DNA from: Megaleporinus macrocephalus
Lineage: Eukaryota > Chordata > Actinopteri > Characiformes > Anostomidae
DNA: 64,000 nt
Direction: 5' to 3'
Assembly: GCA_021613375.1 (NCBI GenBank)
Contig: CM038720.1
Location: 18,429,715-18,493,714, forward strand
Part shown: positions 12,401-22,861 of the stretch, piece by piece
Layout: each line of letters starts with the position of its first letter
Numbering within the stretch: position 1 is the stretch's first letter
Program-made: the position numbers and the translations under genes
Notes under the pieces: model-generated
Told to the model about the DNA's origin: nothing
The model's input: the letters and a program-made list of their open reading frames with translations, nothing else
The model's database searches: none

Positions 12401-13111
12401 CTCCACATAGAAAGGCCAGAATGGGAATTAAACCCAGACCCAGACTGTGAGGCGGCAGTGCTAACCACTACACCACCGTACCGCCAAGAAAAGCATATTT
12501 GAAAGCAAAATTCATTTACCTATTTTAAACCAACTTAGAACAACCAACCCTGCAACAACCGATAAGGCACTGCCCAGTGAAACATTCTTATTAATCATTT
12601 TTGTGTCATAAGTGTTTCAAAACCTAATAATGAAACTGTGTTATATGCACTATAATGTTATAATTGCTATGATACACTCAAGGTAGTGCTGTACCATGTG
12701 CCCTGATGTGCTTCTGTCAAAGTGTTACTGCATAAACAACAGTGCCTGACTTCACTTATACTGAGTGAGACTGAATGTGTTCAAATTATCACAGCAACAC
12801 TTGAGTTCCAACATCTTATGTAAAGCCTTAGTATAAATACAGAGTCTGTTACTGCAGTAAAAAGCAAATTTGCTATAAATAACTTCATTTCTGGAGGAAA
12901 TGTTGGATAAGGACACGCATACAAATGTTTGGACATGCAGCTTGTCAAAGATGTTATGCATTAAATTAATGCATATGAACAGTGGTTAACACTCTGATTG
13001 AAACAGTAACTGATGAGTTATCTTTCATTATGCAGGTACAGGCATCAGCACAAGCTCCTATCACACTGCCTGAACTCAAAGCTGACGTCGAAGTCAGAGA
13101 CGACTGTGTAA
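2625..13111 (+). CDS. rassf6: Ras association domain-containing protein 6 (3' eight coding exons)
   Basis: Coding exons: 2625-2779, 2900-3000, 4200-4393, 4534-4635, 6881-6932, 11185-11303, 11391-11488 and 13036-13111. All have AG/GT borders and join in frame to 298 codons plus TAA. The product has the RASSF6 signature [19 protein letters not shown], absent from RASSF2/4 as I recall them; a polar linker with [10 protein letters not shown]; the RA domain from about [15 protein letters not shown] to [15 protein letters not shown]; and a C-terminal SARAH helix ([20 protein letters not shown]) ending SETTV as human RASSF6 does. Proteins of this family bind Ras-type GTPases through RA and MST kinases through SARAH, acting in apoptosis and Hippo signalling in the cytoplasm. 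About 60 N-terminal residues are missing because the 5' exon is not in view. Introns are 98 bp to about 4.3 kb and loaded with transposon remnants. The gene is convergent with the cystatin gene. Confidence 0.95.
3229..3310 (+). repeat. short dispersed repeat, copy 2
   Basis: Second copy of the segment at 423-540, in an intron of rassf6, again with GGCTATGAAGGACCAA and AAGCTTGCT. Confidence 0.45.
3385..3478. repeat. (TA)n tract closed by inverted flanks
   Basis: About 38 TA units (3394-3469) are bounded by TGACAACA on the left and its complement TGTTGTCA on the right, so the whole block is one near-perfect palindrome able to extrude as a hairpin. It lies in an intron of rassf6. Open frames made of repeated Tyr-Ile are artefacts of the repeat. 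Confidence 0.9.
3690..4085 (+). mobile_element. MITE family A, copy 1 (partial)
   Basis: Contains the family markers GTTCTACAATTACAGA, CATCTGTTTCTCTG, TCAGGACCCCACA, GGATCATTCTCAGCAC and AGTGACACTGA in the same order as the other copies (4745-6370, 26915-27050, 31015-31282, 36402-36702, 42405-43750, 61605-61965). Better copies have terminal inverted repeats starting TTAGGTACA, so this is treated as a non-autonomous DNA transposon. Confidence 0.65.
4745..6370 (+). mobile_element. MITE family A, copy 2, split by a 1-kb insertion
   Basis: The left half (4745-4930) and right half (5938-6370) are parts of one family A element. The left half carries AATGGTCAGGACCACCACAG. The right half carries CATCTGTTGCTGCACAGTTT and ends with the inverted terminal sequence near 6270-6350. 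They are separated by the element at 4931-5937, and joining the flanks across one copy of the 8-bp duplication restores the family order. Confidence 0.7.
4931..5937 (+). mobile_element. hAT-like non-autonomous DNA transposon with 8-bp target duplication
   Basis: The element is bounded by the exact direct repeat CTTATAGG at 4923-4930 and 5938-5945. Its ends are related in inverted orientation (CGGAGC at the left, GCTCCGCCC at the right). An 8-bp duplication is the hallmark of hAT transposition. No transposase frame is present. A few short open frames inside are random. Confidence 0.75.
6580..6790 (+). mobile_element. Tc1/mariner-like transposase fragment (decayed)
   Basis: The segment includes AAGAAGCTGCTGGAGGTCAG followed by TGTTTGGGATTATTTGGATG, resembling the 3' part of fish Tc1-type transposase genes as I remember them. 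It has stop codons and frameshifts and is dead. Confidence 0.45.
7888..8273 (+). repeat. about 53-bp minisatellite, 7-8 units
   Basis: Unit starts marked by GG(T/A)CAGG(T/C)A(C/T)TGATG occur near 7891, 7942, 7991, 8042, 8095, 8149, 8202 and 8256, a spacing of 49-54 bp. Each unit also has GAACATTGC and GGATTTGATTGAGTATTAGT. It lies in the large fifth intron visible of rassf6. A single reverse-complement unit lies at about 48205-48270, so the unit existed as a dispersed sequence. Confidence 0.85.
8274..8470 (-). mobile_element. Tc1-like element remnant next to the minisatellite
   Basis: The stretch has blocks such as CACTGCTCCACAACAGAGTG, GCTTTATAACC and TTGGCGCTGGACATAGTTAT that resemble the antisense of a fish Tc1-type transposase gene. 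The minisatellite unit to its left also resembles part of that sequence. The assignment is from memory. Confidence 0.4.
8471..11184 (+). other. rassf6 intron, mostly without recognisable features
   Basis: Intronic sequence before the exon at 11185. Near 10030-10130 there is a family C repeat fragment (TTCTATATAATACC with TTTTTGGTG). A short ATTAAT repeat lies near 9760-9800. I see nothing else. Confidence 0.5.
11645..12283 (-). mobile_element. Tc1/mariner-like transposon remnant, antisense
   Basis: Begins with TATAGTGGTTTGCAAAAGTT, the kind of end seen in a common fish Tc1-like element, and runs through AAAACCTTCAGCTTGCACCT, GAGGTAGTCCACTATGGATT, TTGAATTTTGTGGTGAGGAT and GTTGCTGCACAGTAGGACAG, which match its antisense transposase order as I recall it. 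Many indels; not active. It sits between the last two coding exons of rassf6 and is cut off by a SINE at 12284. Confidence 0.7.
12284..12490 (-). mobile_element. tRNA-derived SINE (DANA/HE1-like), antisense
   Basis: Read on the minus strand it starts GGCGGTACGGTGGTGTAGTG then GTTAGCACTGCCGCCTCACA, a tRNA-like head with box A, followed by a promoter box B region and the fish SINE body (antisense AGAACATGCAAACTCCACAT). It abuts and interrupts the Tc1 remnant. Confidence 0.8.
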
Positions 13112-13248
13112 AGAAGGCAGAACTGTGTGGGAGAGTGAACTGCGCTCTTCCTGCCAGTTCCACCCTCAGACCGATGACTGTTTTGTACTGTTGAACGGAA
13201 TGATGTAATTGTACATGTTTATGCTGCTACTGCAGCTGTGCTGTTGTC

Positions 13249-13254
13249 ATTAAA
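13249..13254 (+). terminator. rassf6: rassf6 polyadenylation signal (ATTAAA)
   Basis: ATTAAA lies 138 bp past the rassf6 stop. It is the first plausible signal on the + strand and would give a short 3' UTR ending near 13270-13280, before the convergent cystatin transcript. Confidence 0.55.
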
Positions 13255-13644
13255 ATGCTATAAAACTCTGAATCTAATTTCGTTTCTCTGATCAACTTTT
13301 TACTATAAGGCTCTTTTGTGTGGTAAGTGTTCTCAGTGAAGAGCGACTTGGAATCAAGTGTGGAAATCCAGCCTGAAAAAGAAATGAGGAAAGGGTTGCT
13401 TGGAGACGACTGGAAAGAGCAGTGTCATGACTGCAAATGATTAATGGTGGTCCAGCCGGTCGCACCGCCGCAGCAGTCTGGCAGGCGGGCTTCTTTCAAA
13501 CGGGTGCCAGATCTCTCCATCATCACTATTACTCACCATAGAAACCAGAAGCCAGCCAAGGCTGTAATACTACTGGTGTGTTTTGCTGCTAGTAAAATTT
13601 TTGTACAATGCAACAAAATGACAGACAGTCTGAAGTCATATCTG

Positions 13645-13650
13645 TTTATT
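13645..13650 (-). terminator. candidate cystatin polyadenylation signal
   Basis: On the minus strand this reads AATAAA, about 1.04 kb past the cystatin stop codon. It would separate the tail-to-tail rassf6 and cystatin transcripts by about 0.35 kb. Nearer alternatives cannot be excluded. Confidence 0.4.
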
Positions 13651-14389
13651 TCCATAACTTATAAATTCATCTCCATTTCCAAGTCATTACAAAATGTAGA
13701 TTTTACATTTTCTTAGGGTTTAGTATCAAAATAGGACTTCCCTTCCAGAGGGAGCCATTCTCGTTTTAGTACCTCAATAAACCTCTAGTCATTCCCTACA
13801 ACAGTTACACATCATCTATCCCTCCACTCCAACCGTGACAAAGGATCCTTTATTAGAAGAGACCACTTTAATTTATACCATTTCCAGTCAAAACGTTCCA
13901 TTAAGTACTTCATCTTTCTGCATAAGCAAAGCAGAAAACAGAACAGGCTGCAAAAGCTTCCAGAGGTAAATTGATATCAGATGTTTCAGTATTTAGAGGT
14001 TTTATTAGCGTTCCATTTTTTTACTTACATTTTTTTAGTAGATCTGAACCTGAAAAGTTTTTTCAGTCTTCCAGTCTGCTTGTTCTGAGAAGAGAAGCTT
14101 CTTTGTTGGATGTGTCTCCTTTTTTCAGTGAGGGGCTTCTTGAACAGTAACACAGCCTCTCAGATGCACAGTATTCAGTTTACTTCTCACAGTGAAAGAA
14201 TGGACAGAAACACAGAAAGCTGGACAGACAATTTTAACACAAGTCAACTTGTGTTAGGCTGTTTTTCTGACCTGGGTCGGTGCAATGCAGCACTAGTGAT
14301 ACAACTTTTTCTGAAAAAGGGACCAGTACCAACTGTCCATGACTGAACTACAGACGTGGGAAATGTAGTATTTCAAAATAGTTGGCCAG

Positions 14390-14660
14390 CGCTAGCCAAT
14401 GTTAATGGAGATGTCACTTTCTTGGTTTTATTTGCTGCCTAACTGGTTTTAGCTGGTTTAATAGGTCTTCCAGGTGTTTGTTAGGAGTCCCGTTTTTTCT
14501 AGCTTTTATTCATTTCTGGAACTTCACTTTTGGAAACTCCTTTTTGCCCTCTTCCTTATGTAAGTGGACTATCTCCTGAAAACGGATAACTTGTACTTAA
14601 AGTCTGTTTTGACTGGAAATATTAGAAATGAAGGGAGGTCTCTGGCTTCTGCTTAGTACT
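14390..14660. mobile_element. Tc1-like fragment in the putative cystatin 3' UTR
   Basis: Shares the block CCAGGTGTTTGTTAGGAGTC ... GTTTTTTCTAGCTTTTATTC with 18985-19040 in the larger remnant at 18340-19070, and the end block GAAGGGAGGTCTCTGGCTTC with 53685-53715. It starts about 30 bp past the cystatin stop codon. Confidence 0.45.
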
Positions 14661-14687
14661 GTAGATAAGCATAGTCTCAGGGCCACA

Positions 14688-17600
14688 TTAAGAGGAGGAT
14701 AATTTTTTGCAGGAGAATGTCTTCACAACGTACTGATCATTCCTCGGGTTGAACTCAACCTCAAATTTGCAAGTCAGCCGCTGAAGGAAAAAAAGTATAA
14801 AGATGATAAAACAATACAAAGGCTGTGCATTCCTTGTCAAACACAGTAATGATGGATTTTATAATCAAATCAGAAACAATGATAATACCTTTCGTCCCAA
14901 GGCACAGGTTTCCAAATCCGCTGGCTCAGTTTTTGGGCACTTTGTTTTCCCGATGGTTGCTTCGATCTTAAAGTTGACCATGTTGGTGACCTGCAGACAC
15001 AAACAGACCGCTCACAGACTGTTGGCTGTTACCAGTAGACTGATCAAATGCATCTTAAATAAAGCCACTTTTCCACTGCATGGCACTACTCGACTCTATG
15101 GCTAGCTGCAGCTTTGTTTTCCACCACAGATATAGGACCACCTCAACGTAGCTTGACAGCATAAAGGAGGCGTATTTGGTTCAGAAGATGCAGCAGGACA
15201 AAAGACTGCTGGAACATACAGGAGAATTTGGGAAAGAAAAATTACATTGGAGAGGTCTGCAGGATCACTAAGAACCTCAACAGAGATGATACGAAAAGTA
15301 GTACCAGACACCAATGGAAAACCGAAAAAGCAGAGTCGAGTCGAGCCGTTAGCACATTGTAGAAAAGTGTATTAAATGTAAAGTGTTATCATCGGTCAGA
15401 GAAAACAGCAGTGTACCTGTGTGTGTGCAGATGTGATGTCCAGAAGCTTGAAGTACTTCTTAGCCTTGGATTTCACGTTAAACTTCTCCACACCTCTTCT
15501 AGCAGCTTCTTGGACATCGGGTGTTTCAGAGTGGACTTCGCTCCAGCCTCCCAGGGGCTCCACAAATCCTGACAGAGGAGAGCAGGATAGGCAGGCCAGT
15601 GTTCAGTAAGGTCAGGCGTTTTTAAAGGATATTGCACATCAATGACATGTTGCAAACACTAGTGATTCATGTTTTTTTAATCTCTCTCCACATCAGAGCT
15701 GCATCATCATGGTGCATTGTGTAAGCTGAAAGAAAAGCGTTACATTCTTGAATGACTAAACTCTCCACACTGGCTGTTGTCAGGGGTTCTTTAGTAAAGA
15801 CAATGATTCTTTATAGAACCATTTTGCATGTTTTAATGGTTCTTTGTATGGTGAATGTGATGTATAAAGTGGCAAGGTTGACACCCTTTGTGGTGCTAAA
15901 TACAACACATTTACTCCATCAGTCTTGATGCAATTAAGCATTTAAGCATGCAAATTGTTCTATATAGAAATCTGACGTGACTGAAGAACACTTGAACAAT
16001 CATCTTGTGCATGTTTGTTATTTTAATCAGATTTTTGTGCTCAATTAAGGGCAACGCATTTTTTCAAACTTTAAAACAAATCAAGAATTGTCTTTTCCTA
16101 AAACAGGCTTTTAACATTGTGATGTCACACAGTTTCCAACAAAATGACCATTGGGTAGAAGTTATATGGATATGTTAGATATGTTTATGAGGAGATAAAA
16201 TATTACCCATCTGCATAATGAATGACACAGTTGAAAAAAAAATCTAAATATGGAAAAATTGTGAGACTATAGCTCCACTCTCACCTCAGATCTAAAAACA
16301 AGTAAAACCAAAAAGCTGCTGGTGTTTTCAGACCAATAGACTAAGTCCAGACCTGTGCCCATGTGTTTGGGCATATTTGGACGGTGAGAAGCAGAAAAAA
16401 AGCTTAACCAGCTTCCAAAGCTTTGAAAGGGTGTCTCTCTGAGGACCTGAAAGTGAGAATCTTGATAAGAATGGAAGCTATAAAACTGTAAAAAGACATG
16501 AATTCCTGTTAAGTAATTTCCTGTTAAATACATATATTCTACTGTTTTTCTGATGTTAATATTACATTAATGTTTCTGATTGTTGGTTGTAGTTCACATA
16601 CATACATGAAATGTCATCAACCTTTGGTTTAGTTGGTTGGTTTTTGAAGAGAGCAGCAATATGCTGTCTTTTTTAGCCAATCCGTAGTCATTATTTGAAT
16701 TCTATATACTAATTGGAATTAAGATAACATCACCATTATCACCGTCTTCCAGAGGAAAGCTAAAGCTGTCATTTACCGCCATTACGCTACAGCAGTGAAC
16801 AGCGTTGAAAACCGTTTCAATGAAAGCCATTTTTGCCACCTGCAGCTCCATAGTTTAGATATGTGTATTAAAATGAGAAACGCTTTTTTTCACTTTTCCA
16901 TAAACTCTTCCAGGCCAGTAAAACAGGAGCGAATAGAGTCAAGACAATAGTCTGAAACAAGCACAGGTGGCTGCAGCAGCAGCGTGTAACCTATAAACTA
17001 ACATACTGCACAGAGCTCAGAGCACATTCAGCCAGTCAACATTCTGTTTCTTACAATTCAAACTAAACATACTGCATTTTCCATAAAGCGGAAACTTTTA
17101 TTCAAAGTATTCTGTGGAACAAAAGCATTGAGATTTAAGGCAAAATGCAATATAAAGAGAACCACTGCTTCCAGCTTTGTTCAAACTTTGGTGTTAATGA
17201 GCTGCTGGACATTTCAAAATATTTCTGTACACACAAATACATAATTACAGCTAAAAAGATTTGTTTTCTTGGTCAGTATTGGTGACCTTTGGTAACATTT
17301 GCTGTAATTTGTGACTAACTAGGCAGAACATAACAACCGCCCAAGTATTATAAAATAGTTATAAAATCTTAAACTTATTGAGTTTTGGAGTTTTAGATCT
17401 CATCAGCATGTATGATAGATTTTATCAAAACTTATGTAACAGTTTAATGTGATGGTCCAGAGCTTGGCTGAAGCAGGGGGCTGAAATTGAGGTGAAGGGA
17501 GCTCAGCACAGTTTTCCTCTCCGCTCTAAAGAAGTCAGCTACAGCAGTGAGAGCTCTCACATCCCTTTAGGCCAGACTGCATGTGCCCTGGAGCCACCAG

Positions 17601-17968
17601 AGAACGAGTTCTGAATGCCTGTATCTACATTTCTATGTTTGTGTAGACATTCTAAAGCAGGTTATGTTTTCCACATAGGTTAAGTTTTTCTTTTTTATTA
17701 ATTTTTCATGCCTGTATAAATGTTAAACACATTATTATATAAATAACATTTCATTTAAACACTAACCAGGCTAATCAGCTTGAATGTAAAGTCTTAATGT
17801 TTGCCTTCTTTATCCTGAACAGGAATTATTATAATAATAAAAATGACCATTTAACTATAACAAAGTCCACTCACTCCTTGTAATGGGTTCCTCCTCCACT
17901 ACCGGTTGGGCTTGGCTTAGCTGGACCGCTGAGAGAAATCCAAACAGCAGGACGAGGAACAGATCCAT
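14688..17968 (-). CDS. secreted type 2 cystatin-like protein
   Basis: Four exons read on the minus strand: 17968-17875, 15568-15417, 14990-14889 and 14780-14688. They have AG/GT borders and join in frame to 146 residues plus TAA. A signal peptide ([20 protein letters not shown]) precedes a mature chain of about 126 residues. The usual cystatin landmarks are present: a conserved Gly pair in PLGGWSE, the long helix region [12 protein letters not shown], and four cysteines in the two-disulfide spacing (KC...ETC, TC...SC). The exon layout (long first intron, break just after the Gln of the first hairpin) also fits. Cystatins block papain-like cysteine proteases with QxVxG and a Pro-Trp loop. Here the first loop reads QVTNM and the second region (FNPRNDQY) has no Pro-Trp, so inhibition may be lost. 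I cannot name the orthologue. Confidence 0.9.
15065..15355. mobile_element. MITE with GACTCGA-rich inverted ends
   Basis: The left end reads CTTTTCCACTGCATGGCACT then ACTCGACTC. The right end reads GAGTCGAGTCGAGCC, its inverted counterpart. This resembles a widespread fish short element beginning with TTTTCCACTGCATGG. It sits in the intron between cystatin exons 2 and 3. Confidence 0.55.
15785..15990. mobile_element. family C foldback repeat copy
   Basis: Contains GGTTCTTTAGTAAAG, TTTATAGAACCATTTTGCAT, CTTTGTGGTGCTAAATACAA and TTCTATATAGAAA, the markers shared with 22290-22470, 23470-23640, 44855-45115, 57505-57620 and 62175-62518. It lies in the first cystatin intron. Confidence 0.55.
16290..16500 (+). 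mobile_element. Tc1-like transposase 3' fragment (decayed)
   Basis: Includes TGTTTGGGCATATTTGGACG and GAACCTGAAAG-like, AAGAATGGAAGCTATAAAAC blocks that recur near 40265-40330 (AAGAATGGAAGCTGTAATGA). These look like the end of a Tc1-type transposase gene and the following element tail. No open frame. Confidence 0.4.
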
Positions 17969-18130
17969 GATTTTAGCTGTGTGCTGTCTAAGGCAGTAAC
18001 GAAGAGAGAGTGAGGGAGACTGAGAGAGAGAGTGAGGGAGTTCCTCTAGCTCGAGAATGTAAAGCCAGGCTGATAGATCACACCCTTCCCGGCAGGGTGG
18101 GAGGAGTGTGTGAGCTTTAAAGAGTGCCAG
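17969..18130 (-). promoter_or_regulatory. proximal upstream region of the cystatin gene
   Basis: Upstream of the cystatin start codon on the minus strand. It has a GA-rich stretch (forward 18001-18045), a CTCGAG, and a TTTAAAG that could act as a weak TATA-like element near 18115. The transcription start cannot be fixed from sequence, and nothing here is diagnostic. Confidence 0.3.
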
Positions 18131-18339
18131 ACCTTGTGTATATACAATGTGTGTGTGCGTGTATACAGTGAGTCAGGGGATTTGTGTCTACATACATGCC
18201 GTGCTGTGCTAAAATCAGAGACCACCTGTCAGTTAAAACATTTATTTAAAATGTTTTGCTGATTTATAAAATCAGCTTCAGAGAAATGCAGAAAACATAT
18301 TCAACAGAAAAGCCTTGACAACTATATATGATATGAGAT

Positions 18340-19070
18340 GTTTGGGTGCATCCACTCTTTACCTTTAATACATCTTCCATTCTTTTCCAGGAGACTTACA
18401 GTTCCCCAAAGAGCCACACCTCCAACGTTCAGGCTTAGAAGTTGTTAATCCCAAACACATTCATTGATGTTGAGGTCTGGGGTGGTCAGTCCATCGTTCT
18501 GAAGATGCCAGCAGCTTCTTTGCTTGATAAGAACATACTGATCTAGGGGATTTCTTCCCGGGTCATATGTGTTTTAGAGTACTGGCTATTACATCATGTA
18601 TAGAAATTCTGTAGAAATCACCAGCTCCAGATGTTGTTCTATATCCTCAGACTTGCACTGATCCTCCACCGTGCTTGAGGGATGGTCTGAGGAGTCTTTC
18701 ATAGTTTCTGCAGTGTCTATACTTCCTTATATAATTTCTAGAGATCTCCATAAAACCTTGATCCACATCTCAGACACCCTGTCCTGGTGTTCTGCTGCAG
18801 ATGTTCTTGCCTGTCTCTATTTCTCTGTGAGAGTTTGTTGATGGCTGTACATCCCATAGCATGGAGTTAATCTGGAAGGATGGACAAAAACACCTGTGGA
18901 TGTTTCCTGTCTCAGCTCAGCTTTCACAGCTTTAAATGCTGTTTATCTGGTGGGGACAGTTCTCATGGTGTACCAGATATTCCAGGTGGTTGTTAAGATT
19001 CCCGTTTTCTCCTCTGTAGCTTTTCATGGCGTTTAGAAAACTTCCACTGCAAGTGATTTATTTTATATCT
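18340..19070 (-). mobile_element. Tc1-like transposon remnant, antisense
   Basis: A long decayed element. It contains CCAAACACATTCATTGATGT followed by TGAGGTCTGGGGTGGTCAGT, the antisense of the DD/E-region motif order in fish Tc1 genes (compare the sense-oriented TGTTTGGGATTATTTGGATG at 6760). It ends with the CCAGGTGGTTGTTAAGATTC block shared with 14390-14660. No intact frame. Confidence 0.6.
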
Positions 19071-22000
19071 ACCCCCACATCATGAATAAATGAACACCTT
19101 GTGGTTAATAAAAAATGTGGGTTGACTTTGGCCCAGTATGTGGAAGTGAGTTTGCAGGAGGAGAATGAAAAAAGAGAGACAGAGAAAGAAAAAAGTTAAT
19201 CTTATTATTGCCTTAAGCCTGAAGCCTGCTGTCCATACGCTGTCAGCTTTATTGGCTTGTGTGAGCAGCCTACCTACACTTAAACACAGGTGAAGTAAAC
19301 ACAGTGTGAGTAAAGTGACCTAAATCTGTGGCTCAGCATGCCCATTCACCAAAACTCTTTGGTATCAGTATGAGCGTCTCGTTGTCCGCGGTCTGTTTCT
19401 AAAAATACTTTAATGAGTCATGCGATTCCGACTGCCTTTCACATCATCCACGTTCAAACACAATGTGGAATGTGCTACATAGTGACACACCTCGCTGGCG
19501 CACAAAAGAGCTGGCAAAACAAGCTGACCGTTCGTCACATAAAGGCTGAGTTTTGCTGTTATACCAGAACATCAGTCTAAAACTCCAGCTCTAATTCCTG
19601 TATTCAGTGCTTTCCCACATTGCATTTTATATTTACACGCTTGGGTAATGCTTTCTTTTACAGCCCACTAAGCTCTAGGTATTTACAAGGTGTGTAGTTG
19701 GCATAGTACTGTGTAATTATTTTGGGTAACATGATGATAACATTCGAGGCAGTTTAAACTGGATTGGGTAACAGGTCCCCTATTAATCTAATAAAGGATG
19801 TAGGAAGGCTGGCTTTCCTTAGTGAAAATAATGCTCAGTTAGTCTGCTGTAACAGTTTTGTAGAATTAAATCTTAAATGTCAGCAACAATAATATAGACA
19901 GTGTCACCGCCATTATATTGGTTTAGGTTTTGATATGGGGAACATGAAGTGTATCTCAACTTCTAGTAATCAGTTTCATGAAGCAGCCGGTCAACACAAT
20001 GTCATCATAAATGATTGATCTCACTGGATTAATAGACAAGAATACAAAAGTGAAGGTGATTTATTGGATGTTTGAAAATGAGAGTTTTTCATGCTGTCAT
20101 TGTTTCCTGAGCCAAAAAAATAAACATGTCTCTGAGAAAATCTGTCTTAACTACCCAGCTAACGGCAACAGTTTATGAAAGGCTGCTTGTATTATCTTTG
20201 TGTCTTTGAGTGTTTATGGTCTCTATATAGAACCATTGTGTTTGCTTAAGAGCACGTGAACAACCATCATTTTTAAGACTACATGTGTAATCTACGTTGG
20301 GAAAAGCACACGGTCAGCAGAGGACTAGGTTTAATCCCTTTCCAGGAAACCGACCCAAAAGAGTCAAGTGTGGTCAAGAGTTTGACGTTGAGACTGGATA
20401 GAGACTGGACATTCCACACAAATCCAATAATCCCTTACAAAATTCCTCACTATAGAAAAAAAGAATAGGTCTATCCCAAATGGTGTCCCAAACTTCCTCT
20501 ACACCTTGGTGAGGTCTTGGGCCTTTTTGGATGGCAGTGTTAAATGTGTGCCTCTGGGACCTGCACAAAAGCGAAGATGGTTTACAAGGTGGTTGAAAAT
20601 TATTTATTATCTTTATTATTTTGTCATGTTGTCATTGTTTCCTGAGCCAAAAAACAAAGATTCAAAGATTACGTCTCTGAGAACAGTTTGCAGTTTATAA
20701 ACAGCTGTTTCCTCCAGCATTTGTTGTTCTTTGTTATGCAGCACTTCTCATGATCTACTTAGTCAGATTGTTCATTATCTCCTCTGTTGATGCCCCCTAA
20801 TTTACACAGAGCTTGGATTCCTTTGGGATCTAAATGATTAAATGTATTACTGGAGGGGAGACAGAGATGCACTGCTCACAGGATTTACAGTGCTTCTAGG
20901 ACAGAATGAGCAAGACAGCAAGTACAAGTGTAACAGCTATCCTAGATTTTTTAGGTGGTGATCAGCAAAACAGCTTCCAAAGCTACTCACCAACATGCCA
21001 GTATCTAGAACATAGGACCGGTCAGCCCACTATTCTAGGAAAACCAGCAGATTCTTTGTTTTATTTTTTAATTTTCTCTTCTTGACAGCTACACATCTTT
21101 TTATACCCATAAAGGCTGTATGTGCAAAGTTTGTACCATCTGACATGAGGTCATGTGATATTTCAAACTGAGATCATGCAGCTTATTGCCGGCTTATTCA
21201 GTCATAATACATATTGCAAACTGACGCTACCCTGAGAATAAAGACTGCTGTTTATTTCTGATACAGATTAAGCCATGCTGTATCTTTGTTAGATTGTGGA
21301 TGGGGAGCTTTAATCCAGCACTGGGGTTTTATCTGTGCTGAAACCTGGCCTAGAGAGTGCCTAAGGTCATCCATCTCTCAAGCTGAGCTACAGGTAAAGA
21401 CAAATGCTGAATGTGTGAAAACAACTCCTTGCACCTGAGGAGATTTATTTAGAGTCTGGAATCCTTTGGTCTAAGCCTGTACTCACTTTGGTCATGTTTG
21501 TGGTCAGTTACTGCCTACAGAGCTTTACAGGATCCCCTGAAGAGGCAACGAGGATGAGGTGATCTGTAAAGCTTTGCTCTGAAGCTCTTGCACTGAAACG
21601 ACCTGGCTATCTGGAAAGCTTGGCTGAGCACTGAAATGAACTCCCAAATCCCCCCCTACCCAGTGTGACTTCTTTGGTTATCTAGGTTAACATGCAAAGC
21701 AGTTCATCTGTCATGCCTGTTTAACCGGAGAACTATGAGACTTGCATTATAAATTGCATAAAAATCTATAATTAGTGAAAATATGAGAGCATGTAGTTGA
21801 ATATGGTTATGCTAGTAATTACAAAAGACATTTACAAAAACTGTGGACTGAACCGGCTCTTATTATTCCAGGCAGCAGTTATTTCACGCTTTTGCTTTAC
21901 AGATCTTTGAGCCAACAGATGGCAGCACTCAGTTTAAACACCATTTGAAACCACTTCCAGTTTGTCTTTACATGTTACGTTTACACTCTTTAGAAAAGAG

Positions 22001-22679
22001 CCAACTCTCCACAACTCACTTGCATGGATCTCCACAGTTATTGAAAACACTTTGCGGCTCTAAGCAGCTTGTTTTTTTCTCCCAGTGTTCTTATATTTTT
22101 TGAAGGTCCTTAAGACTCCATATGTGTAAGCTAGCTCATCTGGTCTAACATGCTGCTATTTTTTCAGCTGGCTGACATACATCACAACTGCCAATTTAAA
22201 GGAAAATAAATTCAAATAAAAGTATTGGCATTGGACTGGATTTGGTATTGTTTGTTAATTTCTGCAAGTCTAAAGACTACAAAGTTCTTAGACTAAAACA
22301 TGGTTCTTAAAGCAAATTATTCTATGTAGAACCACTTGCATGCTTAAATTGGTCTTTGACATGACAAAAGTGTTTTTCAGCTCGATAATAATAAATAATA
22401 AACCAAACTATTGATGTATATGGTTCTATATAGCACCTAAAAGGGCTCTGCTTGACATCATACCCTTTCGTTGTTTTGAATTTGCGCTTGTTACTCGCTT
22501 CAACAAGATGTAAATCATGTCTTTTTGGCTAATCTTATAATTAAGTTAATATTATAATAGTGTTCTATTTTATCTTTATAAACATTATTAAAACCAAACC
22601 AAACATTTTCCAAAAACAGAGATTACATTATATATTAGTATAAAATCTACTAAAACTGTTTCGTTTAGCACGACCGCTT
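19071..22679. other. intergenic, between cystatin and tmem267 starts
   Basis: No exon recognised on either strand. Family C fragments are visible near 20210-20260 (CTATATAGAACCATTGTGTT) and 22290-22470 (TTCTATGTAGAACCACTTGC, GGTTCTATATAGCACC). The remainder is unique AT-rich sequence with no structure I can name. The two genes here are head to head, about 4.8 kb between start regions. Confidence 0.5.
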
Positions 22680-22861
22680 CATTGGAGCTTCATTCGATTC
22701 GACTCGGCTAAACTCGGCTAAGCTCGGCTCGACTCGGCTCTGACTGTTGGCGCAATGCACGGTGGGTATTCCTGGCCAGCGGGTGCGTTGGTAGTTCCAC
22801 ACAGACAGAGAGCAGCAGTGCTGGAGAGAGAGGAGGAGAGCAGAGGAGAAAGGAGAATGTT
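22680..22861 (+). promoter_or_regulatory. tmem267: tmem267 promoter and 5' non-coding exon
   Basis: A local GC- and CpG-richer stretch without a TATA box. It holds a 10-bp direct repeat array (22701-22740, decamers of the form NNCTCGGCTN), an NRF1-like GCGCAATGCAC at about 22750, and a purine-rich run (GAGAGAGAGGAGGAGAGCAG) ending at the splice donor TT|GTGAGT at 22861/22862. The matching acceptor is CTCCATCAG at 25741, 39 bp before the start codon. Exon limits upstream are inferred. Confidence 0.55.
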
